NCBI RefSeq assembly: GCF_037038585.1
Contig: NC_092520.1
Location: 10,731,001 to 10,795,000, forward strand
Reading direction: 5' to 3'
DNA from: Patagioenas fasciata
Lineage: Eukaryota; Chordata; Aves; Columbiformes; Columbidae
DNA: 64,000 bases
Positions 36,511 through 49,400 of the stretch are shown one piece after another. Positions within the stretch are counted from its first letter, which is position 1; each line of letters begins with the position of its first letter. The notes beneath the pieces were generated by a model that was not told where the DNA came from, did no database searches, and saw nothing but the letters and a program-made list of their open reading frames with translations. A program made the position numbers and the translations under genes.

Positions 36511-38657
36511 CACATCTATAGCTTAAGGTGTTGCTGAAGGATGCAACACCCTGTGAACGGTGACTGGTACCTCCCTGCACCACTTTTTCTTCCCATTTTC
36601 TGAATCTCCCGCTCTTCCTGCTCCATCACAGCTTCATGTTTACTGCCATGGGCAGTAACTAAATGTGCCCCAAGGAAGGGTTGGGATATCCAGATGGCAG
36701 AAAAAAGCCACTAGCGCCTTTTCCTTGTCAACAGCAACCAGCTTCAGGTCTGTCAGTGGTCGCTGCTCTAGGATCATGACAGGATAAGGCAAACAAGGAA
36801 TTTCCATGTAGGAAATACCTAGCAAAGCGTGTTTCCTCCTTCATGTGCACTTGATTGAAGCCCATGAAAATGAATAAATATACATTTAAAAGGTTGCTTT
36901 TTCTCCTGTTTAAACCAAAATAATGATGAAATATGTCAATCACAGGTCTTTAAGAAAGAAAAATTGCTTGCGAGCAGAAATAGTTTCTCCTGGGGTGGTG
37001 TCATTCAGAGGCTAAGAGGTGATGTGCAGCATGTGAAGAGAAGAGCTACTGCAGTGACCCCACATTATTCCTATGGAAACAGCAGCAGGATGAGATTCTG
37101 GAAGATCCTGACTGGGTCTGAAAGTCACTGAGGACTTTCTGCACCTCCCAGGCAATACTGTAGAGACCCTCAAGGAGGCAGAGCTGGAACTGCCAGTTGA
37201 GACAGCATCAAAAGCAGTCAGGAACCTCCTCTCTGCAGCTGGGAGGAATAGGATATACTCAGCATGGCCTGTTTTTTCTCTCTCTTGCTTTAAATTCCCC
37301 TATTTTCATTCACAGGATTTTAGCATACAGTTAAGAGTGCCATCATTAGAGGTGAATGATGATGAACATCACTTTCCCTATGGCAAAGCAGAGAAGACAA
37401 CACTAATGAAAAGAAACACAGAATTTTTCTTCTGCTACTCCGTTCTCTTCCCAGCCGAACCAAAGCGCTGTGCTCCTCACTGAGCAGCACCTGCTATGCA
37501 GAAATTGCCCCTACAGGAAACCGTAGGAGCTGAATTTAGTGAGCAGCCTTTTTAAAAGCAAAGGACTGTTTGCATTACACCACCAAGACTAAAATTAGCT
37601 CCAGTAACACAAAACCATTTAACCTTGCAGTTTAGCTGGAAGGCTATGGTGTATTAGAGTTCAGCTCTTAGGCAAATTCAGCAGTTAGTTCTGTTAATCA
37701 GTGTCAGCAAGAGGAACAGTCTAAATGACAGTTTAAGGTCTCTGTGTCCCATGAATTACTCTATCCTTGTTTGTGCCAGTTGTAAATTGTCAAGGCAGCT
37801 CTTGTCAGTGCCAACACAGTGCTTGTCACGATGGATCCTACACCTTTAAACACCTTCCTCACCCAAGAAAATCTAGGAGCTACTCTTCAACCCACCCTTA
37901 AGGCAAATCCATTTTCTGGATGAGCTTTAAGAGCTCAGAGAATGGAGAAGTCAGAGGAGTGGTTTGTTAGGCACTTCACGCAGAAGGGGTTGGACCTGGT
38001 TCAAGTAAACTGCAAACACGGTACAGCCTTCCATAAACGGAAAGAACAAGAGAGGTGATAATGGGAAAAGCATTTCGCAGGAGGGTATCAGATAAGAATA
38101 GACTTGCTGTGTTTATACGGCACTTTCTCCAGATGTGCTTTGCCAGCTTGCTGACAGTGAGCTGCTGACGCATTCCTGATGCTGCCATCTGCATTACCTC
38201 AAAAACTGGCTGTATTTTTAGAAGGAAACTCAAGCCACAGTTGCCGGACACAACGACTGTTGTGACAACACACCCTTATGCAACCCATAAGCAGTAGGAC
38301 ATCAGGCTGGGGAAACAATCAGCTCTGAACACTGAGCATTGAAAGATTTAGTTCCCTCTGAGATCACTCATGCCTTTAGATATTCCTGGAAACAACACCC
38401 CCACCTGAAGCGCTGCTTTTGCTCCCTCAGCTCTCTCTGTCTCCCAAGCCATGTTTCCATGCTCTTTCCACCCAAGCCTGCACACCCTGGCACCTCCTGC
38501 CTGTGCTAAAACATCATCTGCAGCCTGCAGCACAGACAGAATTATCCTGCACCAGCCTGCAGAGACATGGGCACTCACACAGCATCGCCCATTGCCATGG
38601 CAGAGGAGTAAAACATGAGGATCCTGCCTGTCTTACTACAGGTAGAAGCAAACACCC

Positions 38658-38898
38658 CTTAGAAGGGGAGATTCAGGCTAGACATGAGGAAGAAGTTTTT
38701 TACACTGAGGGTGGTGAAACCCCAGCCCGGGTTGCCCAGAGAGGTGGTGGATGCCCTAACCCTGGAGACATCCCAGGCCAGGCTGGACGGGGCTCTGAGC
38801 AACCTGATCTGGTGAAGATGTCCCTGCTCATGGCAGGGGTGGCACTGGATGAGCTTTGAAGGTCCCTTCCAACCCAAACTGTTCTATGATTCTATAAT
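38658..38898 (+). repeat. CR1 LINE 3' end, sense
   Basis: GGGGAGATTCAGGCTAGACA, then GTTGCCCAGAGAGGTGGTGG, a CAACCTGATCTGGTGAAGATG-like run, and CTGTTCTATGATTCTATAA. It is close in sequence to the copy at 19.1-19.5 kb. An A-rich tail of about 50 bases follows. Confidence 0.92.
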
Positions 38899-41800
38899 AA
38901 AGATAATAAAAACAAAAAATTAAAAAAAAAAAAAAAAAAGGAATTCTATTACAGGCAAACCTTTCAATAACAAAACAGTTAACATGATTAAATACACACT
39001 TCCTAGTGCCTACCCCCTCACTCCCTTGTTGGCTTGGAAAGCTGCAGCCAGTGGTCAATGACATCCAGCCCTTCACTATGAGGAGTTGACGTCAATGTGT
39101 CCTTCTTCCGCACCCGATGGGGCTCCCATGTCTCCCAGCAGACCTTGCACCTTTCTCTTTTTCCATCGCTGTGAAACTCAGCCTTGCATTACATGCAGCT
39201 TCTTATATATACCGAGTTCTTTTTTTTTTGACCCCCAGAAGCATCTTTGCCCAGCTTATAAGTCTACAATGATTCAACTACTACTGAGCTGTTTATCTTC
39301 CTGGGGTCTCCAGTATCATCCTGTGCCCCTTCTCTAATTGTCCTCTGCTCGTGGTCCTCTACATCACAGGCTTGTCTTCCTCCCCAACATGATGCTAGAA
39401 TCATAAATATACTGTTTTGCACAGAAAAACTGCTTGCTACTAATATAAATACATAAAAAAATAGGGTTATACTATGTAACTATAAAAGGAAAAACAAAGG
39501 TAAAACAAAGCTGCAGGCCGGCGAAGAGACATTCAAAACAAGCTTGGCAAGTGCTGAGACCCTCGAGACCTGGGAAAAGCTTATTGAGCTGTCAGCAGAG
39601 ATGGGCACTTCACGACTGCTCAGGGGAGACCACAGATTTTGAAAGAGCAATCATTAAGGACAACTACTTATACATAGTATCTAGTCCTGGTATGTGAGAA
39701 ATGTGAGAAATGGATAAAGGACTTAGCTTTTCTTTTTACATCTTCAAACCATCCTCATTCACATAATTCAGCCTGATTAGACTTTGTTTTCACAAATACC
39801 CATGACGTTTGTCACCTACAGTCTGATAAATGATAACCCGCGTAAGGACTCGATATTTATACAGGGTTCAGAGTGTAACTGCAGGAATCAGCACTTGCCT
39901 CTCCGGCAGCATTATACTCGGTTTTGTACTAAACCTGAATTTTCACAATATGGAGAAGCTCTGGCAAAATCTGTCAGCTCTCTCATGGCCAGCGGTCGTA
40001 CTGCAGACAAATGTATTTACAGTTTCATTGAAGAATACCTACAGCATACACAGGGAAAATGAGGATGTACAACACCACAGATTCTAATATATAATCTTGA
40101 ATAGTTACGTTTGCTTAAAATATATCTGCATTGTATAAGAAAATGATGAAATGCAAAAATTCATTATAATGACACACACTTTAGCTTAAGAATTCTGTGC
40201 TGAACATTTTGGTACAGCCACTTCAGACACATTGAAATTTCTGGCCACTTTTCATTGTGCAAGTCCCAAGCACATTGCAGTCTTCAGGCAGTGTGGATCA
40301 ATATAACGGTTCAATAATAACTGCAATAAACTTAATGCCTGCATCCTAAAATAAAATATAATTGAAGAGAGTAAAAACAGCAAAAGAGGAAAAGCTGGAC
40401 AACACCACTTTGCTCACGTAAACATAGCAACAAGGTGAATTTTTATAGACACAGGAAAATATTAAACACTGATTTGAAAAGATTCAGTGCTTTGGCTCAT
40501 TCACAGTTGGTGTTGCTCTGTATTACCCTTCAGCCTTCGCATGTTTTCTATGAACTATTCCCTTTTTTCTATAAATGTGAAAACCTTTCTCTTAAAATAA
40601 TATATATATATTTTTTTTTCTCAACTACATTTTAATATCCTCCATTTTTCTGCCTTACCTCATTTACAACTGTTAGCTGCTCTTGTAAAGTAAAAACATT
40701 CCACTAATTTATAAATCCATTGAAGTAAAAATTTTGTAACAAAAGTGCTAACAGGCTTCCGATTTGCAGATCTACAAATAAAGAATAATCCTGAACTGAA
40801 CACTTTTGTTGTAGGTTTGTTTCCGAGTAGACACTCCAAATGTTAACTGCTTTCACAAATGAAAGCAGAACACTTAAAGTTTGGGTTAATGCTTATGTAT
40901 ACAACAATATAACCTGATCACAAAGCATTCCCTCAAAACAAATTAGGTCCCTTGGGGTCTAAAAGCGCACAGTATCAACTCTGCCTCTTACACATCTGTC
41001 TTACTTTCAATAGAGGAAGAACAAATCAGGTTTAGCATGCATATTAAACTACAAACACATTAGGTTAATTTTCTCCTAAGCCCTGAATTCAGCAATAATA
41101 TTGCAGTATCACTATCATAAGTTTGAAACACATTTTGTACTAAAAATATTTCATAAATGGTTGTAAGGTAACAGCCTCCAGGTAGCTCTCAATGGCTTCT
41201 GTTGCAATGCAGCTTTTATTAGTATTAAACCAGAAACTAATTTTTCAAATACTTGTTTCCAGTTATTGACAAAAATTGTTTATTCAAGAAGATGCTTCCT
41301 TCTCACATAGAAGTGCACTGGCTGCAGAAATACCTGCACGCTTCTTGGACAGCCAGAATCAGTCATCATAGAGGTTGGTCAACCGAGCTAAAGAAAGAAA
41401 AAACCCACAATGATGTATTTCGCATCCCACCCGATGACAGGTATCTGCTCCTGCAGCCTCTGTCCTTTCAGGTTCATAGGACTGACCACAAACACGTAGT
41501 TGACAGCGGTCACATGCAGAGGCTCTTCAATCCTGTTCATGCCAACATTGTGTCAGCAAAACATAGTATTCCAAGTTGAACAGGAAAATGTTGACTTTAT
41601 GAACAGGGGTTGACATCTGTGCTGCCCACAGAGACGTCTCAAGGATCGGACCCTTTGCCTGCCCATCCTGCTGACATCCTATCTCCCCTTCAGTTTGCAA
41701 ACACAAAGAAACTGAGTTAGCGCAATTAACATTTGGCACAGTAACTGCGCATTAGTTCATAATGTCTGTGACAGTATCCTGTTTTTCTGTTCAAACACCT

Positions 41801-42334
41801 ACCCAAATTTTGAGGAAACACAAAGTTTTTATCACCACAGGAAATTTCGGTCCCCAAGAAGTGAATCCTTTTTCTCTTCATCGCAGGAAGAGAGGTTTTG
41901 ATGCATATCTCCTTCCTTTTTCCAGGAAACCAAGAAATTAGAAAAAAAAGCACCAGAGCTGGAGTATCTTCAGCATTTTTAAAAACTGCCCTAACATTGT
42001 ACTTGAAATTATTCCAGTGTCAATAAGTTCGTGACAGCTCAAAATTCTCAGACAGGACAATTTCCACGAATGAGACAGGCCCCCATCTGAGTAGTCACAC
42101 TTATCAAACTGCTGCAAAACCTGCACGTCTGGGCCAGGCTGTTGTGTCAGAAAACAACAGGCAAAGAACCAAACCAAGGGGTGGGGTAAAAACCCTTCGC
42201 CACACACTTTCCCTCCTATGTAGACTGACCTGTAGGAAATGGCCACTTCTATTTTATTTCTACAGTGGTACTGCAAATGCAAAGAAAGTTCTCTCTCATG
42301 ACAAAAGAATTAAAAAAAAACCAACCCAAAATGC

Positions 42335-45300
42335 AACCAGCATGTAATAAGAATTTTATTGAATACATTTAGAAAAAAAACTAGAACATGAAGTCATGAG
42401 ATTAATTCCTGCATATGTAAGTTTTATGAATGTGCAGAATCAAATAACCATGCAAAAAGACATCTCCCCAACTTTAATTCAAGACTCTCATAATGGGAAA
42501 ATTAATACCATCATAATACAGTGTTCCAGACACGTAACTCATTACCTTAAAAAGGATCTCATTCCTGAATGGAGATTAAAAAAAAACAGTAGCAATTGGG
42601 AAAGACCAATGATTAACAGGTACAGTATTTAAACAGTACTCATGCCATGTTTAAAGAATGCAAGCAAAGGATGCATTGTTACATTTGTTTTTTCTTTCCA
42701 AGGCAAAATTCCTATTAAAACTAGTCCCTAAACTACTGAAATGGTGACTTGATAATGTACATGTTACAGAACATCATCCAATAGAAGATTTTTTTCTCAA
42801 GTTACATCAGTGCCATGAAAAACATAAGAGCTGGGGTAGCTGAACAGCCCAGTGCTTAACAGTGTATTCACATTAAATTCCAGCTCCTCCAAATGTTGTT
42901 ACAGATGGCGTATAATGCCAGACAGGAAAACGGGCTTATACAGGAGGGAGAAGATAAAAATTTCTGTCACAAATTTGTATACTCATACAATATTTCATAT
43001 TAAAATGTGATTGTAAGGGAAAAGTTTCAGATGCACCCTGCCAGTCAGTTCTGAGACATGTAACACGCTGTCAACATGTGGAACATGTAAACCCATACTG
43101 AAACACACTACGGCTTCTAAAGTGTCAATGATTATAAAAATATAGCTAGACTGCAGCAAGTTAATCAACTTGTTAAATACAGCACAACTTCTGAGAACAT
43201 AAAAAAAAGGTTAAATTTAACTGCAAGTACATACCTGTCTGCAATTCAGTTTCACTATTATTAAACCGGTGAAAGCCTGTAGGATCAAAAATTCACTTAG
43301 CTTGCTTCTCAGATGTTGCTTTTGAGAAAGTATTGTCATTGGTCTGGTATATTACAGATAGTTTCACCTTTCCTCCACATTTACTAATAAAATGTCCAGC
43401 CACACCAATATTCCACTGAGTGTCAGCTATCACTACCCACGTCAAGATGTCATTTCATCAAATAATCAGGATCAAACACCAGCGTGTTGTAGACTGATCT
43501 AAGCAACCGATCAAAACACCCAAATTCAGTCAGAGATATAAAGCTTTTGCAGGCTGATCATAGATGCAGATATCTGGTTATAAAAGGCTGCTGCAAATTA
43601 ATGCAATTAAACAAGAGACTCATGGTAGTCTATGCAATTTGAAAGTTCATAATTTTAATGTGAAAAACATCACAGGTTATGGAAAACTAGGCTGTTATTT
43701 GTAAAACCTGCAGCTTCTTGGCTGATCAAAGCTGGGGTTTCTCTGTTTACTTACTTTCTTAAACAGGTGAATTTTGAACTTGGTTTTATTGTCATAGATG
43801 GGGAAAATCATTATGGAACTCCTGAGGTATCTATAATTTTCTGCTGAAGGTATAAACAACAGTAAAAGAGTAGGAAGAATGAATAAAGAGCAAAAGCAAA
43901 GCTGAGGACTATGTTTACAGGAGCTTTCTTCTACTTACGACCACATTGACCCAGCTGCCAGCAGAACATACTCTCAAAAAACAGCTACGGGGTCCCAAAG
44001 CCTCCACCAGTAACAGCAGAAAGTCCATTCATCCACAATTTTCTCCATTTAGCATTTAGTATTCTAAGGCAGCAGATGACTTGCTTAAAAACACAGATTT
44101 TCCCAAGAAGTTCCACTTTCCTCATAGTTCTTTAAAACAGATTTTACATGATGTAAACCTACTGCAGGAGGATGTAGATAAACTGAAGATATATGAAAAA
44201 AAGTGGAACACATGAGATATCCAGGGTATTTATATATCCGTACGGATAAGTATGTTTGAACTTGCTTGTTAAATAAGAACTTTATCCTGGCTTTTAAACA
44301 TGGCTCATTTTGCTGTCCAAGCTCAGAGTTCCGCACGCAAAACCACAGATGGCACGTGACCAGGTACTGCGAGACGGAGTTTTTCATTCACTGAAGTGAT
44401 TGCTCTCAGTATTTTACTGGCAAGAGTTCCACTTTTTGCTTCAGAACAGACCAGGGAACGTGTGTATGATTTTTAGAGGACCAATCGCAGGCATATGTTT
44501 TTTTGTAAGCTTGTACCCTATCACTTTATAGTACTTGCCATCTTCAATTTTTTATTTTTTTTTAGCAGTAAATAGAATCTTTTAGGCAGAACTTAGAGCT
44601 GGAACATTTAATAGCTGCTCAAGGAATAAGCAACCATACTCCCTCCAAGTCAATAAAGAAACAGGATCTTGAAATAAAGGTAAAGAAGCACCAAAAAAAA
44701 TATTCATATTTACAGCACTGTAGTTACTTTCTTGGTGTTTAGGGATGGTGTCTTTGGTAATGTATTTCCTACTACTTTAAGCATGAAGTAGGATTTCAAG
44801 TACTGCTAGAGACAGAACTCTGAGCTCAAGTCAAATTATACCTGTTGGAAAACAGTAAGACTCTTAGGAACCCACATTTAAAGCCTTTACTTCGCTCTGT
44901 TTCTCCTGGTGTTATTCCAGGTCTGCCAAGGGAGGCAGATGAGCATCCACACATTTCAACAGTCCACAGGACTGCTTGTTTCCATATGTAAGTTTTGGCA
45001 CAATAAATAATGGTGTACACTTTACATGACTTATACATGAAAACATCATTTTTCTTTCAGCTGCAACCCAAAATTAAGGAACTATGTCAAAAAGGAAAAG
45101 AAAACAACATGAGTTGCTGCTTTAGAAAGTCTCATCTTTAAAACTATCCTGTTTTCAGCGCCAAATCTTTACTGATGGAGAACTGAAAACAAAAACAAGG
45201 TCTTGATTTCTAACTACAGCGTTTTGCTTATGCTGTTTGAAAGAAATAATATTTTTAAAAGTAGTTTAATTCAAAGGTACAATTATGATTTGAGACAGAC

Positions 45301-46310
45301 ATTTTAAAGCTTGTCATTTGTTTCTCCTAAGATCTGTCCTGTGGATAAAATTTAATTCTTGGATTACCATCCTCACAAACAAGAGCTATGCATGGAAATA
45401 ATTTTCCTGAGACATCTACAGTGTGTATTGTCTTCTACTGCACATATGCACCTACTTCAAAAAGAGATTAATAATTTTGAATGTTGCAGAATAGGACAGA
45501 ATATACATTCTAAACACTGTCCAATATCTACAGCACCTTGGTAATTTTACAATACTCTGCTGTTCGTATATTATCCACCACTGAGCTGCTAAGTTACTCA
45601 GACATTTCACTGTCCACTTACTTTTATATATAACAATTCAAACACCAAAAGTACAGGAGTAAAAAAAAAAAAAAAGCCCTCTTGCCAACTTTGGTTTTAT
45701 TTTAATCTGATCTCCTGCTTTTATACATTAAAGGCAGCAAAAGAGTCAGCAAGTACTGAAATCCTTAGCAAAATACCGTTTATTCCATCCCTTCACAGTC
45801 AAAAGGTGTTCTAAAAGTGTTCTTTCGTATTTGTTTATGTACTTTTTAATTCTAGATGCAGAATTGCATGTGAAACACTTCATAAACTCACCATTTTTGT
45901 ACCTGTATTACTGTATGCTTCACAATGAGCAGTGCTGAATTTAACATGTGCTATCCCGTAGGTCCAGTCTAAAACCAACACTTGAAAAATTAACACCCAC
46001 AGTGGACTGAGAATTAATCTATTTGGACAGTCAGTGCACAGTAGGTAAGGCTGTAAGCAAAGGGCAATAGTTCCTTTACTCTAGATCTCCATGGAGACAC
46101 TCCAACTAGAATAAAAATACTCATGGGAGCAAGAGGAGAAATAGCTATTACCCTTCAGATTTACACCCCCATTTACTGTGCAGCAAATTTCTTTGTAGAA
46201 TGGAACATATGATCTAGAATTAAAAAAAAATAATCTATATAAAAGTTAAATATTTGATTACAGTAGCAAGTCACCACTTCATATGGGAAATAACTCGTCT
46301 CTTGGAATCA
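42335..46310 (-). other. Probable CHORDC1 3' UTR (long form)
   Basis: An AT-rich noncoding stretch of about 4 kb runs from the CHORDC1 stop codon to a well-formed poly(A) site. It lacks recognisable transposons, which fits a transcribed UTR. One Pumilio-type motif TGTAAATA lies on the minus strand at 44707-44714. Nearer poly(A) hexamers (for example TTTATT on the + strand near 45778) may give shorter forms. Confidence 0.45.
42355..42360 (-). terminator. Candidate CHORDC1 distal poly(A) signal
   Basis: AATAAA on the minus strand is followed at about 15 bases by a CA cleavage candidate. A GT/T-rich downstream element (TTTTGGGTTGGTTTTTTTTT) comes next. That combination is a strong mammal/bird cleavage site in form. 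Confidence 0.6.
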
Positions 46311-46454
46311 TTATTGATCTGAACTCTCTTTTTTTTGTTCTGTGTTGGACACGGGTAATTCAAGACTTGCCCATAATAGGGGCTCCGCTTTTCTCATAGT
46401 GAGCTCAATCTTTGTAGCTGTCATGTTCACATAACTCCTCTTTACATCAATTAC
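46311..46454 (-). CDS. CHORDC1: CHORDC1 exon 11 (last coding exon)
   Basis: Encodes residues 285-331 and the TAA stop at 46311-46313. [20 protein letters not shown] closes the CS domain, then ASLELP and a polar tail ending KKESSDQ. The tail is diverged from human and one residue shorter overall, typical for this end. Confidence 0.95.
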   Translation of the reverse strand, partial: VIDVKRSYVNMTATKIELTMRKAEPLLWASLELPVSNTEQKKESSDQ

Positions 46455-49400
46455 CTAGAAGAGAAAACATATTTCACACTTCAATTTAAGAAACAGACTG
46501 CAAGGTATTTGGGAGTTCAGCTAGGAAGAGCAACTTATCATTAAAATTGAGTAGATGTTTAGGCAGATGGAGTTCCCTCTGTTACCCAGAAAAGTCAGCC
46601 CTCTCCCATTTCCAAGCTATGAACATATGCCTATGCATATATAACATATACATTGGTCTAACACATACATGAGCATGCGACTACATAGTATCAAGGGTTT
46701 CCTGCAACACCACTGTCATGGTTTTGGGATCACAAAGGACCTCAGGAGGTCACTGCCTGCTCAAAGCAGTGTCAACTGTGAGGTCATACTGATCACTTGG
46801 GGCATTAGATTCAGATTTAATTTAATTATTGAATGGCATGTAACTGAATTTCAATAAGCAGAGAAACAAGGAAAAATGTTCTGAAAGAGAAGCAGCTAAG
46901 GTTTGATTTTTTTTTTTAAGATAGAAAAATTATTCTTATACTTACTCCCCATAATTTCACACTGCGATGAAATTCCTTTTCTCCTTCAAATACAATATGT
47001 ATATTTAACTTACAGGAAAAACAAAAGAAAATTTTGTCAGGCTAATTAAACATTTGACAGCTAAGGTATGTTTAAGTAAAATTTATCACATTAAGAGTCA
47101 GATCCTACAATGAACAAAGTGATCAAATTATCCCTCAGACATAGAAGTGAAAATCCATTCTAATAGATTCTGATACAGTGTCATAGTCAACAGTGGTTTC
47201 CATCCTGGAAGCTGTATCATTATCTCCAAATGTGCAACTGAGAAGTCGGAGAAGCATTCTAACGCTTGTTTAATACTAGTAGCTGTGAAACTGCATATCA
47301 TGAAGAACAATATTAAATTACATTAAGCCAAATACAATTAAATCATCAATCTATAATTATTTACACATATCACCAAGTAAATCCACCACAATCAGGTTTC
47401 AATTGCCGAAGTCAAATTAAAGATATTTTTAACATATTATGTTGTAGCTAAAAAAGAAAGAAAAAAACAAACCCAAAACATTACAGATGTCCAAACAGAA
47501 GGAGGGAAAAAAAAAAACAAAAGAGATACACATAGTTGAACAAACACAAATGCTAAGAAAAAGTCGCTACTCAGAAAAGATTCTTATGTTACCTCTGCCT
47601 TGTAAATAAAGTAAGAAGCCAGATTTTCCTAACTTCAAGCTGCTGGAAGAATTAAAAAAAATATATATATATGAAAAATTACATCTTAAGATAGATACTC
47701 ACCATAGTGCTATTTGCTTCTACGTAGCTGAGCTCAGGAACAGAGTTTTTAGCATATACAGAAATAGTCACTTCTCCTCCAGTTTGGTGCCAATCATGTC
47801 TGCATGGAACTACCTTCTTACCCTGTTGTAAGGAAAAAGGTACAGAAAAAAAAAAAAAGAGGGTAAATGGCATTGAGGAGTATTTTTACAAGATTAATCA
47901 GGATAAAAGCTCAGGACTATTTTAATAGCCAATAAGCATAGCTAATAAGGTCTATATTTCATGTTCACAGGAGATTGCAAGACTCCATTAACATCCTTTT
48001 TTACTAATGTTTGAGCTACTGGTTCCCAACAAACATTAGAGGTGAAAAAACAAATTAAAAAAAAGCCAAATCAATGGTTACGACAGAGACTACAGTAAGA
48101 AACCCGGACATGGAGATAGAAAACCAAAAAAACCCGAATACCAAAAATAAAAATAAATCTTATGTGCTGGATTAACTTCCTTTTCAAGACCGCAGTTATC
48201 AAGCAGGTAGAAAGCAAGTGAACAAAGAAAGCCATGTCTCCAAGAAACTTCCATATTACTGCAAAAAAATATTGAATATTACCCTTTTTTCTCTGACGCA
48301 GGAAAAATAAATGGTGAAAAACAAGAAAAGACCAACAAAAAGGTAAAGCCAAAAACGCCCCGGTAGCTAGAAGCCTGTTATCTCAGTATACTCATGTTTA
48401 ATATACACATAGTTTCTAAACATCTGGGTAAATTCTTTACATGAATATTCTCCTGCTCACAACTCCAGCTTTTTTTCTTAATCTTTCTATTCTGTATTTG
48501 AAAATACTACTTAAACACAAACATAACTTCAAAGCAACCAGCAATTCCATGACTTGAAGGAAGTAAAGGACTTGTGAAGTATTTGTTACAGAATGATGTA
48601 ATAGAACTACACTTCTTAGAATTTATGTTTATTTTCTTCTGTTAAATGTTACTGATGTTTGCAGTATTAAACCAATTTTGCCTCAGCAATAAACAATATA
48701 TTCATAACAAGAATTTTGTCTTCACATGCATCTAGTATGTGACCAGCTAAAGTTTTTAAAGTAAGTGTTCAGTTGCATTATTACGCTCTTTAATATTCTC
48801 TAAGAACCTTTTATTCTCTAAGAATATTTTTCACCTTGTAATTCTGCAGTTTGTTCACAATACTGCAAAGAAATAGCCACAAACTAAACAGATGCTCTGT
48901 CTGTGTGTGTTATAATGGTGGCTAAACCAAAACAGTGCATTAGATTCAGATCAGAAAAACAGACAGAAAAATAAAAATAAGCCAAATTAGACAGAAAGAG
49001 GCCATTCCGTCCCCACCCATGGAACCTTATCTGCCCTGCCATGCCGACCTAAACAACTCAAATGCTGTGAATGAACCTGAAGCACAGTTATTTTACCACA
49101 GAACATGTACAGTTGCTCTCTTTACTGTCTTTGGAAGAGGAAAGATTTCTAATAACCTCACTTTAAAGGAATATATAGCAAACATATTCTATACAGAATA
49201 CCATAGACTTTCTCAAGGTACAAATCAGAAAACACTGCTTTTTTTCCAGAATTTGCCAAAAGCACTTTTACTATAAAACAGAGGTATTATATTTATCATG
49301 AAAACTAAAGGTTGTACTTTGTTACAAGTATACTCCTACCACAGAGCACTTTAAATTCCATTTCACATTGTCACGGTGTACGTACCTTCCATATTATTTC

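Larger units (their letters stand above)
35466..42334. other. Spacer between the convergent 3' ends of NAALAD2 and CHORDC1
   Basis: Apart from two CR1 copies (entries below), I see no gene. A 17-base A run closes the CR1 copy region near 38923-38939. Open frames here (for example 39784-40062 and 41253-41579) have no start context, splice structure or family match that I recognise. Segments near 39480-40060 and 41230-41580 are slightly more GC-rich and could be unclassified old repeats. Confidence 0.55.

Noticed and set aside
38419-38859. 146-codon + strand open frame
   Set aside because: Its second half is CR1 sequence and the first half shows no family or splice context.
39784-40062. 92-codon + strand open frame in the spacer
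   Set aside because: No domain, start context or splice structure. Kept only as a low-interest stretch.
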